A stretch of DNA of 64,000 bases from Lysobacter_C sp966210725 (GCA_966210725.1 CBIHLN010000004.1:1-64000), one strand, 5' to 3'; counted from the first letter of the stretch, positions 25,448 to 35,043 are shown. Made by a program: numbers and translations. The notes: generated by a model not told the origin, from the sequence alone.

Positions 25448-26341
25448 ATGGGCAGCGGGCACGATCACGGCACCGGCGACATCCGGCACGAAAAACCCCT
25501 GTGGTGGGCGCTGGGACTCACCGCCACCTTCCTGGTCGCCGAGATTGTCGGCGGCCTGTTGACCAATAGCCTGGCGTTGCTATCGGATGCCGCGCACATG
25601 GCCACCGACGTGATCGCGCTCACAATCGCGCTGGTGGCCGTGCGTCTGTCGCGCCGCCCGCCGGACGCGAAGCGCACCTACGGCTATGCGCGCATGGAGG
25701 CCATTGGCGCACTGGTCAATGGAGGGATGCTGTTCCTGGTGGCCGGCTGGATCATCTGGGAGGCCGTCGGGCGCTTCCGTGAGCCACCAGAGGTCGCCTC
25801 CACCGGGATGCTCGTCGTCGCGGCGCTGGGCCTGGTCATCAACCTGGTGTCGATGCGCCTGCTCAAGGCCGGCAGCGGCGAATGCCTCAACGTCCGGGGC
25901 GCGTACCTGGAGGTATGGGCCGACATGCTCGGCTCGGTCGGCGTGATCGTCGGCGCGATCATCATCATGCTCACGGGGTGGACGATCGCCGACCCGATCA
26001 TTGCGGTGCTGCTGGGACTTTGGGTACTGCCACGGACGTGGACGCTGATGAGTCAGGCCGGCCACATCCTGATGCAGGGCGTGCCGGCCGGGCTGGACTT
26101 GGAGGCTGTACGAAGTGCCCTGCTGGAACACCCGGGCGTGGCCGAGATTCACGACCTGCACGCTTGGGCACTTGGATCGAAAGAGCCAGTTCTGACGGTG
26201 CACGTCGTGATGGGCGAGGGGCTCTCCTCAATAGATCAATTACGCGGCAAGCTGGCACAAATGCTGCAGGAAAAATTCGAGATCAAGCACGCCACATTGC
26301 AAGTCGAGGCAGTGCCCTGCCATGCAAACAGCAAATTGTGA
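25448..26341 (+). CDS. czcD: CzcD-type cation diffusion facilitator
   Basis: A 297-aa Zn2+/Cd2+/Co2+:proton antiporter. It has an N-terminal His motif (GSGHDHGTGD), six helices and the two HxxxD-type metal sites: SDAAHMATDV in helix 2 and EVWADMLGS in helix 5. A cytoplasmic ferredoxin-like domain ends with the conserved EIHDLHAWALGS. It gives a first line of export from the cytoplasm, feeding periplasmic metal to the CzcCBA pump. It follows YnfA by 46 bases on the same strand. Confidence 0.93.
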   Translation: MGSGHDHGTGDIRHEKPLWWALGLTATFLVAEIVGGLLTNSLALLSDAAHMATDVIALTIALVAVRLSRRPPDAKRTYGYARMEAIGALVNGGMLFLVAGWIIWEAVGRFREPPEVASTGMLVVAALGLVINLVSMRLLKAGSGECLNVRGAYLEVWADMLGSVGVIVGAIIIMLTGWTIADPIIAVLLGLWVLPRTWTLMSQAGHILMQGVPAGLDLEAVRSALLEHPGVAEIHDLHAWALGSKEPVLTVHVVMGEGLSSIDQLRGKLAQMLQEKFEIKHATLQVEAVPCHANSKL

Positions 26342-26439
26342 AGAATTGCCGGTTCAGCGTCGCGAGCAATTTAGCTCGCGTGTGAGGGCGCGCCCACCGA
26401 TCGGTGCGACGCGCCACTCGTCGGAGTAGCATAGTGCCC

Positions 26440-26820
26440 ATGCGTCTTCGCAGCCGCTACCGCCTACGGATCGTGCTCGCGGTGATCCTGTGCCTGCTGT
26501 TCCAGCAGATGGCAATGGCGGCTTACGCATGTACGCTGCCGAGCATGCCGGCCGACCCGGTCGAGATGGCCGACGAATGCGGCCAAATGGGCATGGAGGC
26601 GGCGCAGGAGTCACCGGCGCTTTGCGCCGAGCACTGTTCACCCGACCATGCGGTGACTCCGGACACGGGGTTCGCACAAGTCCCTCCGCTGGCATTGCCG
26701 CCCGTCCACTTCAAACCGCGGGTGGTAGCTCCTCTGGCGCACCAGTCATTGGCAGGGCAGCGGCCGGCTGACTGTTACCAGCCTCCACCGCGTCTGCGCT
26801 ACTGCAGTCTTCTGATCTAG
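26440..26820 (+). CDS. small secreted protein ahead of the Cus-type pump
   Basis: A 126-aa protein with a strong signal peptide (IVLAVILCLLFQQMAMAAYAC) and several Cys, Met and His residues (ADECGQMGMEAA, ALCAEHCSPDHAV), followed by a Pro-rich tail ending in a Cys. I do not recognise a named family. Its place before the outer-membrane factor parallels the CzcI-like gene at 18247. A TAGCAT sequence at 26427-26432 lies 7 bases before the ATG and may be a -10 box of a leaderless transcript. It probably binds metal in the periplasm. Confidence 0.55.
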   Translation: MRLRSRYRLRIVLAVILCLLFQQMAMAAYACTLPSMPADPVEMADECGQMGMEAAQESPALCAEHCSPDHAVTPDTGFAQVPPLALPPVHFKPRVVAPLAHQSLAGQRPADCYQPPPRLRYCSLLI

Positions 26821-26889
26821 ACCTCCTACGCCGTTGAGCCTGCGCCGGCCATTTGCGCCGTGCGTGTCCGACGTTTGCCCGGAGGTCCC

Positions 26890-28191
26890 ATGTCTTCGTT
26901 CTTTTCGAATGCCTGTCCGTCGCGATTGCGAGTCCGCGTCCCCCTGACCGGCGCCCGCGTGTTGGTCTTGTTGCTGCTGGTTGCGCCTGCTGCCGGTGCG
27001 GCCGCGCCGTCGCCTCTGTCCCTAGAGGAGGCGGTCCGCATGGCCGTCGAGGCCGCGCCGATGCTCGATGCACGTCGTGCCCAGCGTGAAGCCGCCCTGC
27101 AGGAATCCCGCCGTGCAGGCGCCTTGCCCGATCCGACGTTGACGGTCGGCATCGACAATCTGCCGGTCACCGGTCCGGATGCATTCGATCCGGGTGCTGA
27201 CCCCATGACCATGCGGCGCATCGGCATCCGCCAGGAGATCCCGGCGGCTGCCGAGCGTGACGCCCGCCGGGACCTTGCCATTCGTGTGGTGAATGAGCGC
27301 CAGGCGCAGACACGCGCAGCACACCTGGAAATCCGCCGCCGCAGCGCCGAAGCCTGGGTCGCGCTCTGGGCGGCCCAGAGGGAACTGACCGAAGTCGCCG
27401 CGTTGCGCGAGCAGGCCGAGCTCGCCAGCGACCTTGCTCGGGCCCGGGTGTCGGGCGGTAGTGAGCTTGCCGCCGACGCATTGGCCTTCGAGTCCGCCGT
27501 GCTGGAACTGGATAACCGGATCGCAGCGGCCCAAGCGCAGGTCGAGGCGGCGCAGGCGGAACTGGCCCGATGGATCGGCCTCCCCACGGTGGCGGTCGGC
27601 GCCGATATGCCGGACTTCAGTGTGCTGCCGGTGCCAAAAGGGAGGCTGCTGAGTGAGACTGACCGGCTCGGTCCGTTGCTGGCGACCGACGCTCAAGTCG
27701 AAACTGCGGCCGCGGCTATTGATGTGGCCCAGGCGGAAAAGCGCCCGGACTGGAGCGTGGCCGCCTCCTACGGCCAGCGCAGCGATGGCCGTGAGGACAT
27801 GGTTATGCTGGAGTTCGGCATCGAGCTGCCGCTGTTTACCGCCAACCGCCAGGACCTTGGCATCGCTGCACGCCGCGCCGAGTACGCGGCGGCGCTGGCC
27901 ACCCGCGAGGATGCACGCCGCGAACAAGTCGCTCGCATCCGCGCCGACATTGCTCAGTGGGAAGCCCTGAAGCGCCAGGTGGACCGTGATCGCGGCGCGC
28001 TGCTGCCACTGGCGGCCGATCGCAGCGCCACCGCGCTTGCCGCCTACCGCGCCGGCGCGCCGATCCGGCCCTGGTTGGACGCAAGGCGAGACGAACTGAA
28101 CCTGGTGATCCAACATACGCAGCGCCTGGAGGCGCTCGGGCGCACTTGGGCCTCACTGGCTTATCTGCTGGCCGAGGAGCCTCAGCAATGA
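26890..28191 (+). CDS. cusC: outer-membrane factor of Cus-type RND pump
   Basis: A 433-aa TolC-family channel. GGAGG sits 4 bases before the ATG. The signal peptide ends PAAGAAA. The helical repeats are visible (EEAVRMAVEAAPMLDARRAQ, MRRIGIRQEIPAAAERDARR, MLEFGIELPLFTANRQDLG). It overlaps the adaptor gene by 4 bases. Assigned to the Cus-type system from the CusA-like partner; the channel itself does not define the metal. Confidence 0.87.
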   Translation: MSSFFSNACPSRLRVRVPLTGARVLVLLLLVAPAAGAAAPSPLSLEEAVRMAVEAAPMLDARRAQREAALQESRRAGALPDPTLTVGIDNLPVTGPDAFDPGADPMTMRRIGIRQEIPAAAERDARRDLAIRVVNERQAQTRAAHLEIRRRSAEAWVALWAAQRELTEVAALREQAELASDLARARVSGGSELAADALAFESAVLELDNRIAAAQAQVEAAQAELARWIGLPTVAVGADMPDFSVLPVPKGRLLSETDRLGPLLATDAQVETAAAAIDVAQAEKRPDWSVAASYGQRSDGREDMVMLEFGIELPLFTANRQDLGIAARRAEYAAALATREDARREQVARIRADIAQWEALKRQVDRDRGALLPLAADRSATALAAYRAGAPIRPWLDARRDELNLVIQHTQRLEALGRTWASLAYLLAEEPQQ

Positions 28192-29612
28192 ATCGCAGGC
28201 AAACTTTTCTCCTGACCGGCGGTGCGATGGTGGTGCTGGTGGCCGGCATCGGCCTGGGTTGGTGGTGGGCAGGCCAAGGGTCTGCGCCGATGACGAACAT
28301 TTCCGCCACGGCTGTGACGGAGGGCGAGCGCGAGGTCCTGTACTGGTACGACCCGATGGTGCCCGACCAGCACTTCGACAAGCCGGGCAAGTCACCCTTT
28401 ATGGACATGCAGCTGGTGCCCAAGTACGCCGACGAGGCGAGCGGTACCGGCATTTCGATCGACCCTGGCGTGCGCCAGAACCTGGGCATCCGCACCGTGG
28501 AGGCCGAGCGCGGCCGCCTGCCCGGTGCGATCAGCGTGCCGGGGACCATCGGCTGGGACCTGCGCCTGGAAGAAGTTGTGAGCGCGCGCGTCGACGCGGT
28601 CATCGAACGCGTGTTCGTCAAGGCGCCGTACGAGCGCGTGCAGGCGGGCCAGCCGCTCGCCAGCATCCTCGCGCCGGCCTGGAGCACCGCATTGGCCGAG
28701 GCCCAGGCGTTGCGCAACGCCGACTCGGCCGCCGCACAAGCGCTGCAGTCCGCCGCGCAGGAGCGGCTGCGTGTGCTGGGGCTGCCCGCAGGCGTGCGGA
28801 GCAACGGCGGCCGCATCGTACTGAGCGCACCAGTCGATGGCGTGGTTAGCGAGGTCGTCGCGCGCAATGGCGCGACCGCAGCGGCAGGAACGCTGCTGTT
28901 CCGCGTCAACGGCACCGATACGGTATGGCTTGAGGCCGCGATTCCGCAGGCCGGTGTCGGCGACATCGTTCCAGGTACGCCGGTAGAAGTGCGTGTGGAC
29001 ACGTTGCCTGGAGCGGTCTTCGAAGGCCGTGTGGAGGCCCTGCTGCCGCAGATCGAGGCGGGCAGCCGCACCCAGCAGGCGCGCATTGTCCTCGACAATC
29101 CGGAAGGCCTGCTGACGCCGGGCATGTTCGCCCAGGTAACACTCGATCCCGAGGGCGGCGAGGCGCAGGTGCTGGTGCCGTCGGATGCGGTGATCGGCGG
29201 TGGCACCCTGTCCCGGGTGATCGTGAGGACGCCCGAAGACCGGTTCCAGCCGGTTGCGGTGCGCACCGGGCGCAGCGGCGGCGGCATGACCGAGATCCTG
29301 TCCGGCCTTGAGGGCGGTGAGCGGGTGGTGGCCTCTGGCCAGTTCCTGATCGATTCGGAGGCCAGCTTGTCGGGTGCGCTGGATCGGCTCAACGCCGGTG
29401 CACCCGAGGGCGATGCGCCCGGCACCATGGCGGGCATGGGCGGTGCCTCCGGGGCCGAGCCGCAAGGCCAGCGCAAGGTCCTGTACTGGTACGACCCGAT
29501 GCGGCCGGAGCAGCACTTCGACAAGCCCGGCAAGTCCCCTTTCATGGACATGCAACTGGTGCCGAGATACGCCGACGAGGCTGGGACTGACGAAGCGGAA
29601 CCGGCGCCATGA
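28188..29612 (+). CDS. cusB: CusB-type adaptor with two heavy-metal-binding domains
   Basis: A 474-aa periplasmic adaptor. After an N-terminal membrane anchor (GGAMVVLVAGIGLGWWWAG) comes a heavy-metal-binding domain at residues 50-84 (YWYDPMVPDQHFDKPGKSPF, MDMQLVP). The standard membrane-fusion domains follow, with lipoyl segments around SARVDAVIERVFVKAPYERV. A second copy of the same domain lies at residues 431-465 near the C-terminus and matches the first at 32 of 35 positions. The DNA of the two copies (28335-28439 and 29478-29582) is also very similar, which points to recent duplication. Most CusB proteins have only the N-terminal copy. It overlaps cusA by 4 bases. Confidence 0.92.
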   Translation: MNRRQTFLLTGGAMVVLVAGIGLGWWWAGQGSAPMTNISATAVTEGEREVLYWYDPMVPDQHFDKPGKSPFMDMQLVPKYADEASGTGISIDPGVRQNLGIRTVEAERGRLPGAISVPGTIGWDLRLEEVVSARVDAVIERVFVKAPYERVQAGQPLASILAPAWSTALAEAQALRNADSAAAQALQSAAQERLRVLGLPAGVRSNGGRIVLSAPVDGVVSEVVARNGATAAAGTLLFRVNGTDTVWLEAAIPQAGVGDIVPGTPVEVRVDTLPGAVFEGRVEALLPQIEAGSRTQQARIVLDNPEGLLTPGMFAQVTLDPEGGEAQVLVPSDAVIGGGTLSRVIVRTPEDRFQPVAVRTGRSGGGMTEILSGLEGGERVVASGQFLIDSEASLSGALDRLNAGAPEGDAPGTMAGMGGASGAEPQGQRKVLYWYDPMRPEQHFDKPGKSPFMDMQLVPRYADEAGTDEAEPAP

Positions 29613-32600
29613 TCGCCTCCATCATCCGCGCCTCGATCGCCAACCGCGGGCTGGTGCTGTTGGCCGCCTTGGCGCTTGCGGTCTGGGGCGTGCTGTCCGT
29701 ATTCCGAACGCCGCTTGATGCGCTGCCGGACCTGTCCGACACCCAGGTCATCATCCGTACCGAATGGCCTGGCCAGCCGCCCCGCATCGTCGAGGACCAG
29801 ATCACCTATCCGCTGAGTACTACGATGCTGGCGGTGCCCGGCGTCAAGGCGGTACGCGGCTACTCGTTCTTCGGCGATTCGTTCGTCTACGTGCTATTCG
29901 ACGACGACACTGACCTCTACTGGGCCCGCTCGCGCGTGCTCGAATATCTGAGCCAGGCGCGTGACCAGTTGCCTGCCGAGGTTTCGCCCGCGCTCGGGCC
30001 GGACGCCACCGGCTTGGGCTGGGTCTACCAGTACGCGTTGGTGGATCGCAGCGGGGCGCACCACTTGGGCGAGTTGCGGGCGCTGCAGGAGTGGTTCCTG
30101 CGCTACGAACTCAAGACCATCCCCGACGTGGCAGAGGTCGCCACCCTCGGCGGCATGGTGCAGGCGTGGCAGATCGTGCCCGACCCGCAGGCGCTGGCCG
30201 CCCGCGGCATCACGGTCGAGCAGGTCGTCGAGGCGATTCGTGCAACCAACGGCGCCACCGGCGGTTCGGTGATCGAAAAGGCCGGCGCCGACCTGATGGT
30301 GCGCAGCACGGGATACCTGCAGACCCGCGGGGACTTCGAGAGCGTTCCGGTGACCACCGGTGGCGTGCCGGTGCTGCTCGGCGAGGTCGCGCGTGTGCTG
30401 CGCGGCCCAACTCTGCGCCGCGGCATCGCCGAACTCGACGGCGAAGGCGAAGTCGTCGGCGGCGTCATCGTGCTCCGCTCTGGCAAGAATGCGCTGACTG
30501 CAATCGAGGCAGTGGAGGCCAAGCTCGACGTGCTGCAGGACAGCCTGCCGCCGGGCGTCGAGATCGTGACCACCTACGACCGCTCCAAGCTGATCCTCGA
30601 CGCGGTCGACAACCTCACCGGAAAGCTGGTCGAGGAGTTTATGGTCGTCGCGCTGGTGTGTGCGCTGTTCTTGTCGCACCTGCGCTCGGCGCTGGTGGCG
30701 GTGATCAGCCTGCCGCTGGGCGTGCTTGCCGCGTTCATCGTGATGCGCTACCAGGGCGTCAGCGCCAACCTGCTTTCGCTGGGCGGCATCGCGATCGCGA
30801 TCGGCGCGATGGTCGATGCCGCGGTGGTGATGATCGAGAACGCGCACAAGCACCTGGAGGAATATCGCGAGCGCAATGGCGCCGACGTGCGCGGACAGGC
30901 GCGCTGGGAACTGATGGCGCAGTCGGCCAGCGAAGTCGGGCCGGCGCTCTTCGTCAGCCTGCTGGTGATCACCTTGTCGTTCGTACCGGTGTTCGCCCTG
31001 GAAGCGCAGGAAGGGCGGCTGTTCTCGCCGCTGGCCTTCACCAAGACCTACGCGATGGCGGCGGCGGCTGGCCTGGCAATCACGCTGGTGCCAGTGCTGA
31101 TGGGCTACCTGATCCGCGGCCGTATCCGCCCGGAGAAAAGCAATCCGCTCAACCGTGGGTTGATCCGGGCCTACCGTCCGGTGCTTGAGGCAGCGCTGCG
31201 GAATCCGCGAATGACGCTGGCGTTGGCCGGCGTGGCACTGCTGCTGACGCTGATTCCGGCATCGCGGCTGGGCAGCGAGTTTCTGCCGCCGCTCAATGAG
31301 GGCACGGTGCTGTACATGCCGACCGCCCTACCGGGATTGTCGGCGGGGGAGGCCGCTAGGCTGTTGCAGCAGACCGACCGCATGCTCAAGACCGTGCCCG
31401 AGGTCGAGCACGTGTTCGGCAAGGCTGGTCGCGCCGACACCGCCACGGATCCGGCGCCGCTGGAGATGTTCGAGACCACGATCACCTTCAAGCCAAAGAG
31501 CGAGTGGCGCCCCGGCATGTCCATGGAGACGCTGCAGCAGGAACTGGAGGCCGCCGTGAAGGTGCCGGGACTGACCAACCTGTTCGTTCCTCCAATCCGA
31601 AACCGCATCGACATGCTCGCCACCGGCATTAAAAGCCCGATCGGCATCAAGATCTTGGGGCCGGACACCGACGTGCTGGCCCGACTCGGGGCCCGCATCG
31701 AAGTGGTGGCCGCGGGCGTGAAGGGCGTGAGCTCGGCCGTGGCCGACCGCGCCGCCGGTGGCCGCTATTTGGATGTCAAGGTCAGGCCCGCAGTCGCCGC
31801 GCGTTACGGATTCACCCAGGCGGAGGTGCAGCGCCTGATCGCCACCGTGGTCGGCGGCCAGCCGATCGACCAGACCATCGAGGGGCGCGAGCGCTATCCG
31901 ATCGTGGTGCGCTATCCGCGTACGCAGCGCGACTCGATCGCGGAACTCGCGCAGTTGCCGCTGGTCGCGCCCAATGGCGTGCAACTGAACCTCGGGCAGG
32001 TCGCCGAGCTGGCGTACACCATGGGTCCACCGATGCTCAAGAGCGACAATGGCCAGCTGACCAGCTATGTCTACATCGACGTGACGGGGCGGGATCTGGG
32101 CTCGGTGGTCGACGACCTGCGGCGTGTTGTGGCCGAGCAGGTGCAACTCCCGGCCGGCTACTCGCTCGCATGGTCCGGCCAGTACGAGTACCTGCAGCGT
32201 GCCGCCGAACGCCTGCGCATCGTGGTGCCCGCGACCCTGCTGATCGTGTTCGTGCTGATTTACCTGGTATTTCGCCGCTTCGGCGAGGCGGCGATCATCA
32301 TGCTGAGCCTGCCGTTCGCCCTGATCGGCGGCCTGTGGCTGGTGTGGCTGCTGGGCCACGCCATCTCGGTGGCGACGGTGATCGGCTTTATTGCGCTGGC
32401 CGGTGTCGCGGCCGAATTCGGCATCATCATGCTCCTGTACCTGCGTCACGCGTGGGAGCGACAGCTCGCCCTGAACCCCGACGCTTGTGAGAGGGAGCTG
32501 GACGCTGCCATACGCGAGGGCGCAGTGCAGCGCGTGCGGCCCAAGGCCATGACCGTGGGCGTCATCTTGGCCGGCCTGCTTCCGATCCTGGCAGGCAGCG

Positions 32601-32749
32601 GTGCCGGGTCAGAAGTCATGCAACGTATCGCCGCGCCCATGGTGGGTGGAATGCTGACGGCGCCATTGCTGTCAATGTTGGTAATTCCTGTGGCCTATCG
32701 CTGGCTTCGAAGACGCGAGCTCACGCATAGCTGCCATCGGCGGCCATAG
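29609..32749 (+). CDS. cusA: Cu+/Ag+ RND pump, CusA type
   Basis: A 1046-aa inner-membrane proton-driven exporter. The helix-4 sequence is GAMVDAAVVMIEN with Asp403 and Glu410. The three methionines that carry Cu(I)/Ag(I) in E. coli CusA (573, 623, 672) have exact counterparts: Met570 (VLYMPTALPG), Met620 (APLEMFETT) and Met669 (IDMLATGIKSPIGIK), with the same 50- and 49-residue spacing. The substrate is therefore monovalent copper or silver, unlike the Czc-type pump upstream. It closes the rightward metal block. Confidence 0.95.
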   Translation: MIASIIRASIANRGLVLLAALALAVWGVLSVFRTPLDALPDLSDTQVIIRTEWPGQPPRIVEDQITYPLSTTMLAVPGVKAVRGYSFFGDSFVYVLFDDDTDLYWARSRVLEYLSQARDQLPAEVSPALGPDATGLGWVYQYALVDRSGAHHLGELRALQEWFLRYELKTIPDVAEVATLGGMVQAWQIVPDPQALAARGITVEQVVEAIRATNGATGGSVIEKAGADLMVRSTGYLQTRGDFESVPVTTGGVPVLLGEVARVLRGPTLRRGIAELDGEGEVVGGVIVLRSGKNALTAIEAVEAKLDVLQDSLPPGVEIVTTYDRSKLILDAVDNLTGKLVEEFMVVALVCALFLSHLRSALVAVISLPLGVLAAFIVMRYQGVSANLLSLGGIAIAIGAMVDAAVVMIENAHKHLEEYRERNGADVRGQARWELMAQSASEVGPALFVSLLVITLSFVPVFALEAQEGRLFSPLAFTKTYAMAAAAGLAITLVPVLMGYLIRGRIRPEKSNPLNRGLIRAYRPVLEAALRNPRMTLALAGVALLLTLIPASRLGSEFLPPLNEGTVLYMPTALPGLSAGEAARLLQQTDRMLKTVPEVEHVFGKAGRADTATDPAPLEMFETTITFKPKSEWRPGMSMETLQQELEAAVKVPGLTNLFVPPIRNRIDMLATGIKSPIGIKILGPDTDVLARLGARIEVVAAGVKGVSSAVADRAAGGRYLDVKVRPAVAARYGFTQAEVQRLIATVVGGQPIDQTIEGRERYPIVVRYPRTQRDSIAELAQLPLVAPNGVQLNLGQVAELAYTMGPPMLKSDNGQLTSYVYIDVTGRDLGSVVDDLRRVVAEQVQLPAGYSLAWSGQYEYLQRAAERLRIVVPATLLIVFVLIYLVFRRFGEAAIIMLSLPFALIGGLWLVWLLGHAISVATVIGFIALAGVAAEFGIIMLLYLRHAWERQLALNPDACERELDAAIREGAVQRVRPKAMTVGVILAGLLPILAGSGAGSEVMQRIAAPMVGGMLTAPLLSMLVIPVAYRWLRRRELTHSCHRRP

Positions 32750-33193
32750 CGCGACCGAATCAACATCTCTGCTGACCGAGCGCTGGCCATACAACGGAAG
32801 GTGGTCGGAGAGCTTCCATGGTCTGGCTTGGATAGCGCCATACCACGCGAGACGCACCTGCGCGGCCGCGAGGGCTAAGCCGCGGTCGAGCCATCACGGC
32901 GGTCGGCGCCCCGGGCCGACCCCGTGTCGGCCCGGAGGCTGACGTAAATGGAGAGCCGGCCCGCGTGGGCCGGCCGCACCGTCGGTAAGCGGGGCTTATC
33001 GCGGGGAGACCGGGAGGCCCGGGCGTCCGTGACGTCTGTCAGGCCGATGCTGCTTCGCGGCTCGGCTTAGCTCCGGTGCTCGGCCCATGTCCGATTCTGG
33101 CCGAAAGCGGACTTGGTCAATAGCAGCCAAGCAGTCAGGTCGGACCCCGTACTAGTGATCAGTCCGATCGGTACGCGTACACGACGTGCTTAT
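32750..33193. other. 444-base gap between convergent cusA and the DUF262 gene
   Basis: No gene seen. It holds strong hairpins: CCGGGCCGAC (32911-32920) with GTCGGCCCGG (32926-32935), and GCCGGCCC (32955-32962) with GGGCCGGC (32967-32974). Neither has a T-run, but they could end transcription from either side. A sequence ATGTCCGATTCTGGCCGAAA with downstream GCGGACTT at 33087-33113 resembles the palindrome at 8947-8969 on the far side of the metal cargo. Confidence 0.55.
32911..32935. repeat. perfect 10-bp inverted repeat
   Basis: CCGGGCCGAC and GTCGGCCCGG separated by CCCGT. A stable stem between convergent genes, possibly a bidirectional transcription stop without U-tract. Confidence 0.6.
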
Positions 33194-35011
33194 TCACGCG
33201 GTTGCCGGCTCGGGAGATTCTTCCGGAGTGACCTGCTTGCCCATAACGCCCTCGATCAAGGACAGCAGGGCCTGCTGGCGTTGGTCGTAAAATCGGTCGA
33301 AATCGTCTTCGCGCAGTGCCCCCGCTGGGATCCGGTGACTGGCGAGAAGCACGTCCATGCCAACACGGTCCAGCTGTACCTGCCGATGTGCCTGAAGCGC
33401 GGTGAGATAGGTTGACGGGGCGGAGCCGCCGATCATGCGGTTTGCCTTGTACGAAATTGGGGTTTTGTTGATGATCGAATCGTACCGGCGGCGCGGTATG
33501 CCCTGTTTCTCGCACCAGTCGCGCGGAAAGATGTGGTGGATGTCGAGGGCGACTTCGTCCGCTTCCAGGTCGCGAATGTGGGATTTCCAGAACCAGTCGT
33601 GTGCCCCTTCGCGCAGAACCAGGACGTTGATGCCCTTGTAGGCGGCGCTTAGGCGCGAGGTAAGTGAGGCCAACCGGTCAATCTGAAACGCTGCATCTCC
33701 GATGGTCCGGGGCGGTAGGCCATCGGCTTCGATCCACGCCAGAAGCTCTTCGACATCGTTGGCCATGCGCGTTTCCACGGCGCCGCCGTACAGCTCGCCA
33801 AGAACACCGCACCAGTACCACTGCGCCAGCTTCTGGTGGATGCGCGGCTCGCGCCAGCGCTCATCGGCGCCGGCCAGGGCAAGGACCGCCGCCAGCGGTG
33901 CCAACTGGGTGCGGTAGGGCAGATCGCGTGTAGCTGTGAAGCACTCCTGCCTAAGGAACTTGGCTGCCCGGAGAAAGCCTTGTTCGACTGGATCGGCCCA
34001 GCGCTGGTAGGCCTCCAGTGGAAGCTCGAGTACGGAGGCGCGCTTGGCGCTGACGGGCGTGACCTGCTTTCCCGCCTTTCCATCAGCCAGGTCCGCGCGA
34101 CGCTTCTCGAGGGTGTGCAGCATCGTCACTGCCTGCAGGAAGTCCGTGTTCTCCACGCTCTTAAGGATTGGCTCCTTCGCTAACCGCTTGTGACGTGAGG
34201 AAACCTCTCGCAGCGTGCTACCAAACCAGTCGTCCCGCAGGTTGTAGCCGTCTGCCGCGTAGGTGGCGGTGACCAACTCGAACACCGACAGGGGCACACC
34301 GCCGGTGTTGACCTTCTCGAACACGAGGCAGACCGCCTCCTTGCTGGTTTCCTTCTTCAGCACGATCAGCGGGATCTGGTACTCGTTGTACGCATCCAGC
34401 ACCTGCTTCTTGAACTCGAAGAACTGTGGAACGGCCGCCGCGTTGTGCTGGTACAGGTCCTGCAGCCAATCCATCGCCTCGAGGATCTCCGAGCAAGGGA
34501 AGTACAGCTGCTGGCACTCAAGCTCTCGCCTTGACAGGTCCAGGTCGATCTTGCGGCCGAAATCGCTGCGCTGCTGACGGCTGCCGTCAGTGGCGATGAT
34601 CGCTTCATCCAGCCGGTCCGAGCCCGCGAGCGCGGTCGGAATATGGATGTAGTAGTAGCGATCGACTGGCTTGCCCTTGTCGGTGGTGGTCTTGACCGGA
34701 CCGGACAGCTTGAGCACCTGGGTCAAGGTGGTCAGGCGCTGCTGGCCATCAAGGATCAGCCGCTCCGGCGCCGACAATTCATCAAGGGGCACGTTCTCGA
34801 CCGGACGCACCTGGAAGCGCACTGCGCCGCCGGTTTCCAGCAGCATTACTGCGCCGACCGGGAATGAGCGCCCCAGGCTGACCAGCAAGCTGCGCACGTG
34901 CTCGTCATCCCAGACCCAGCCGCGCTGGAAGTCCGGCAGCTGGATCTTGCCGTTGACGATGTCCTTGAGCAGATCTTTGAGTGGCAGCTTCGTGCTGTCG
35001 AATGTGGTCAT
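33194..35011 (-). CDS. DUF262 / HNH-type (GmrSD-like) protein
   Basis: A 605-aa protein with a DUF262 N-terminus (IQLPDFQRGWVWDDEHVRSL, SFPVGAVMLLE and the nucleotide-handling motif LILDGQQRLTTL). Near the C-terminus is a DUF1524/HNH-like nuclease part: DIHHIFPRDWCEKQG, then INKTPISYKANRMIGG. This is the architecture of single-chain GmrSD type IV restriction enzymes, which cut modified phage DNA. It lies 32 bases after hsdS in the same direction, so it is probably the last gene of the RM operon, targeting DNA that escapes the type I enzyme. The defence role is inferred from family and context. Confidence 0.85.
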   Translation of the reverse strand: MTTFDSTKLPLKDLLKDIVNGKIQLPDFQRGWVWDDEHVRSLLVSLGRSFPVGAVMLLETGGAVRFQVRPVENVPLDELSAPERLILDGQQRLTTLTQVLKLSGPVKTTTDKGKPVDRYYYIHIPTALAGSDRLDEAIIATDGSRQQRSDFGRKIDLDLSRRELECQQLYFPCSEILEAMDWLQDLYQHNAAAVPQFFEFKKQVLDAYNEYQIPLIVLKKETSKEAVCLVFEKVNTGGVPLSVFELVTATYAADGYNLRDDWFGSTLREVSSRHKRLAKEPILKSVENTDFLQAVTMLHTLEKRRADLADGKAGKQVTPVSAKRASVLELPLEAYQRWADPVEQGFLRAAKFLRQECFTATRDLPYRTQLAPLAAVLALAGADERWREPRIHQKLAQWYWCGVLGELYGGAVETRMANDVEELLAWIEADGLPPRTIGDAAFQIDRLASLTSRLSAAYKGINVLVLREGAHDWFWKSHIRDLEADEVALDIHHIFPRDWCEKQGIPRRRYDSIINKTPISYKANRMIGGSAPSTYLTALQAHRQVQLDRVGMDVLLASHRIPAGALREDDFDRFYDQRQQALLSLIEGVMGKQVTPEESPEPATA

Positions 35012-35043
35012 GCTGGTGCGCCCCGTTATGAATATGCAGTTGA

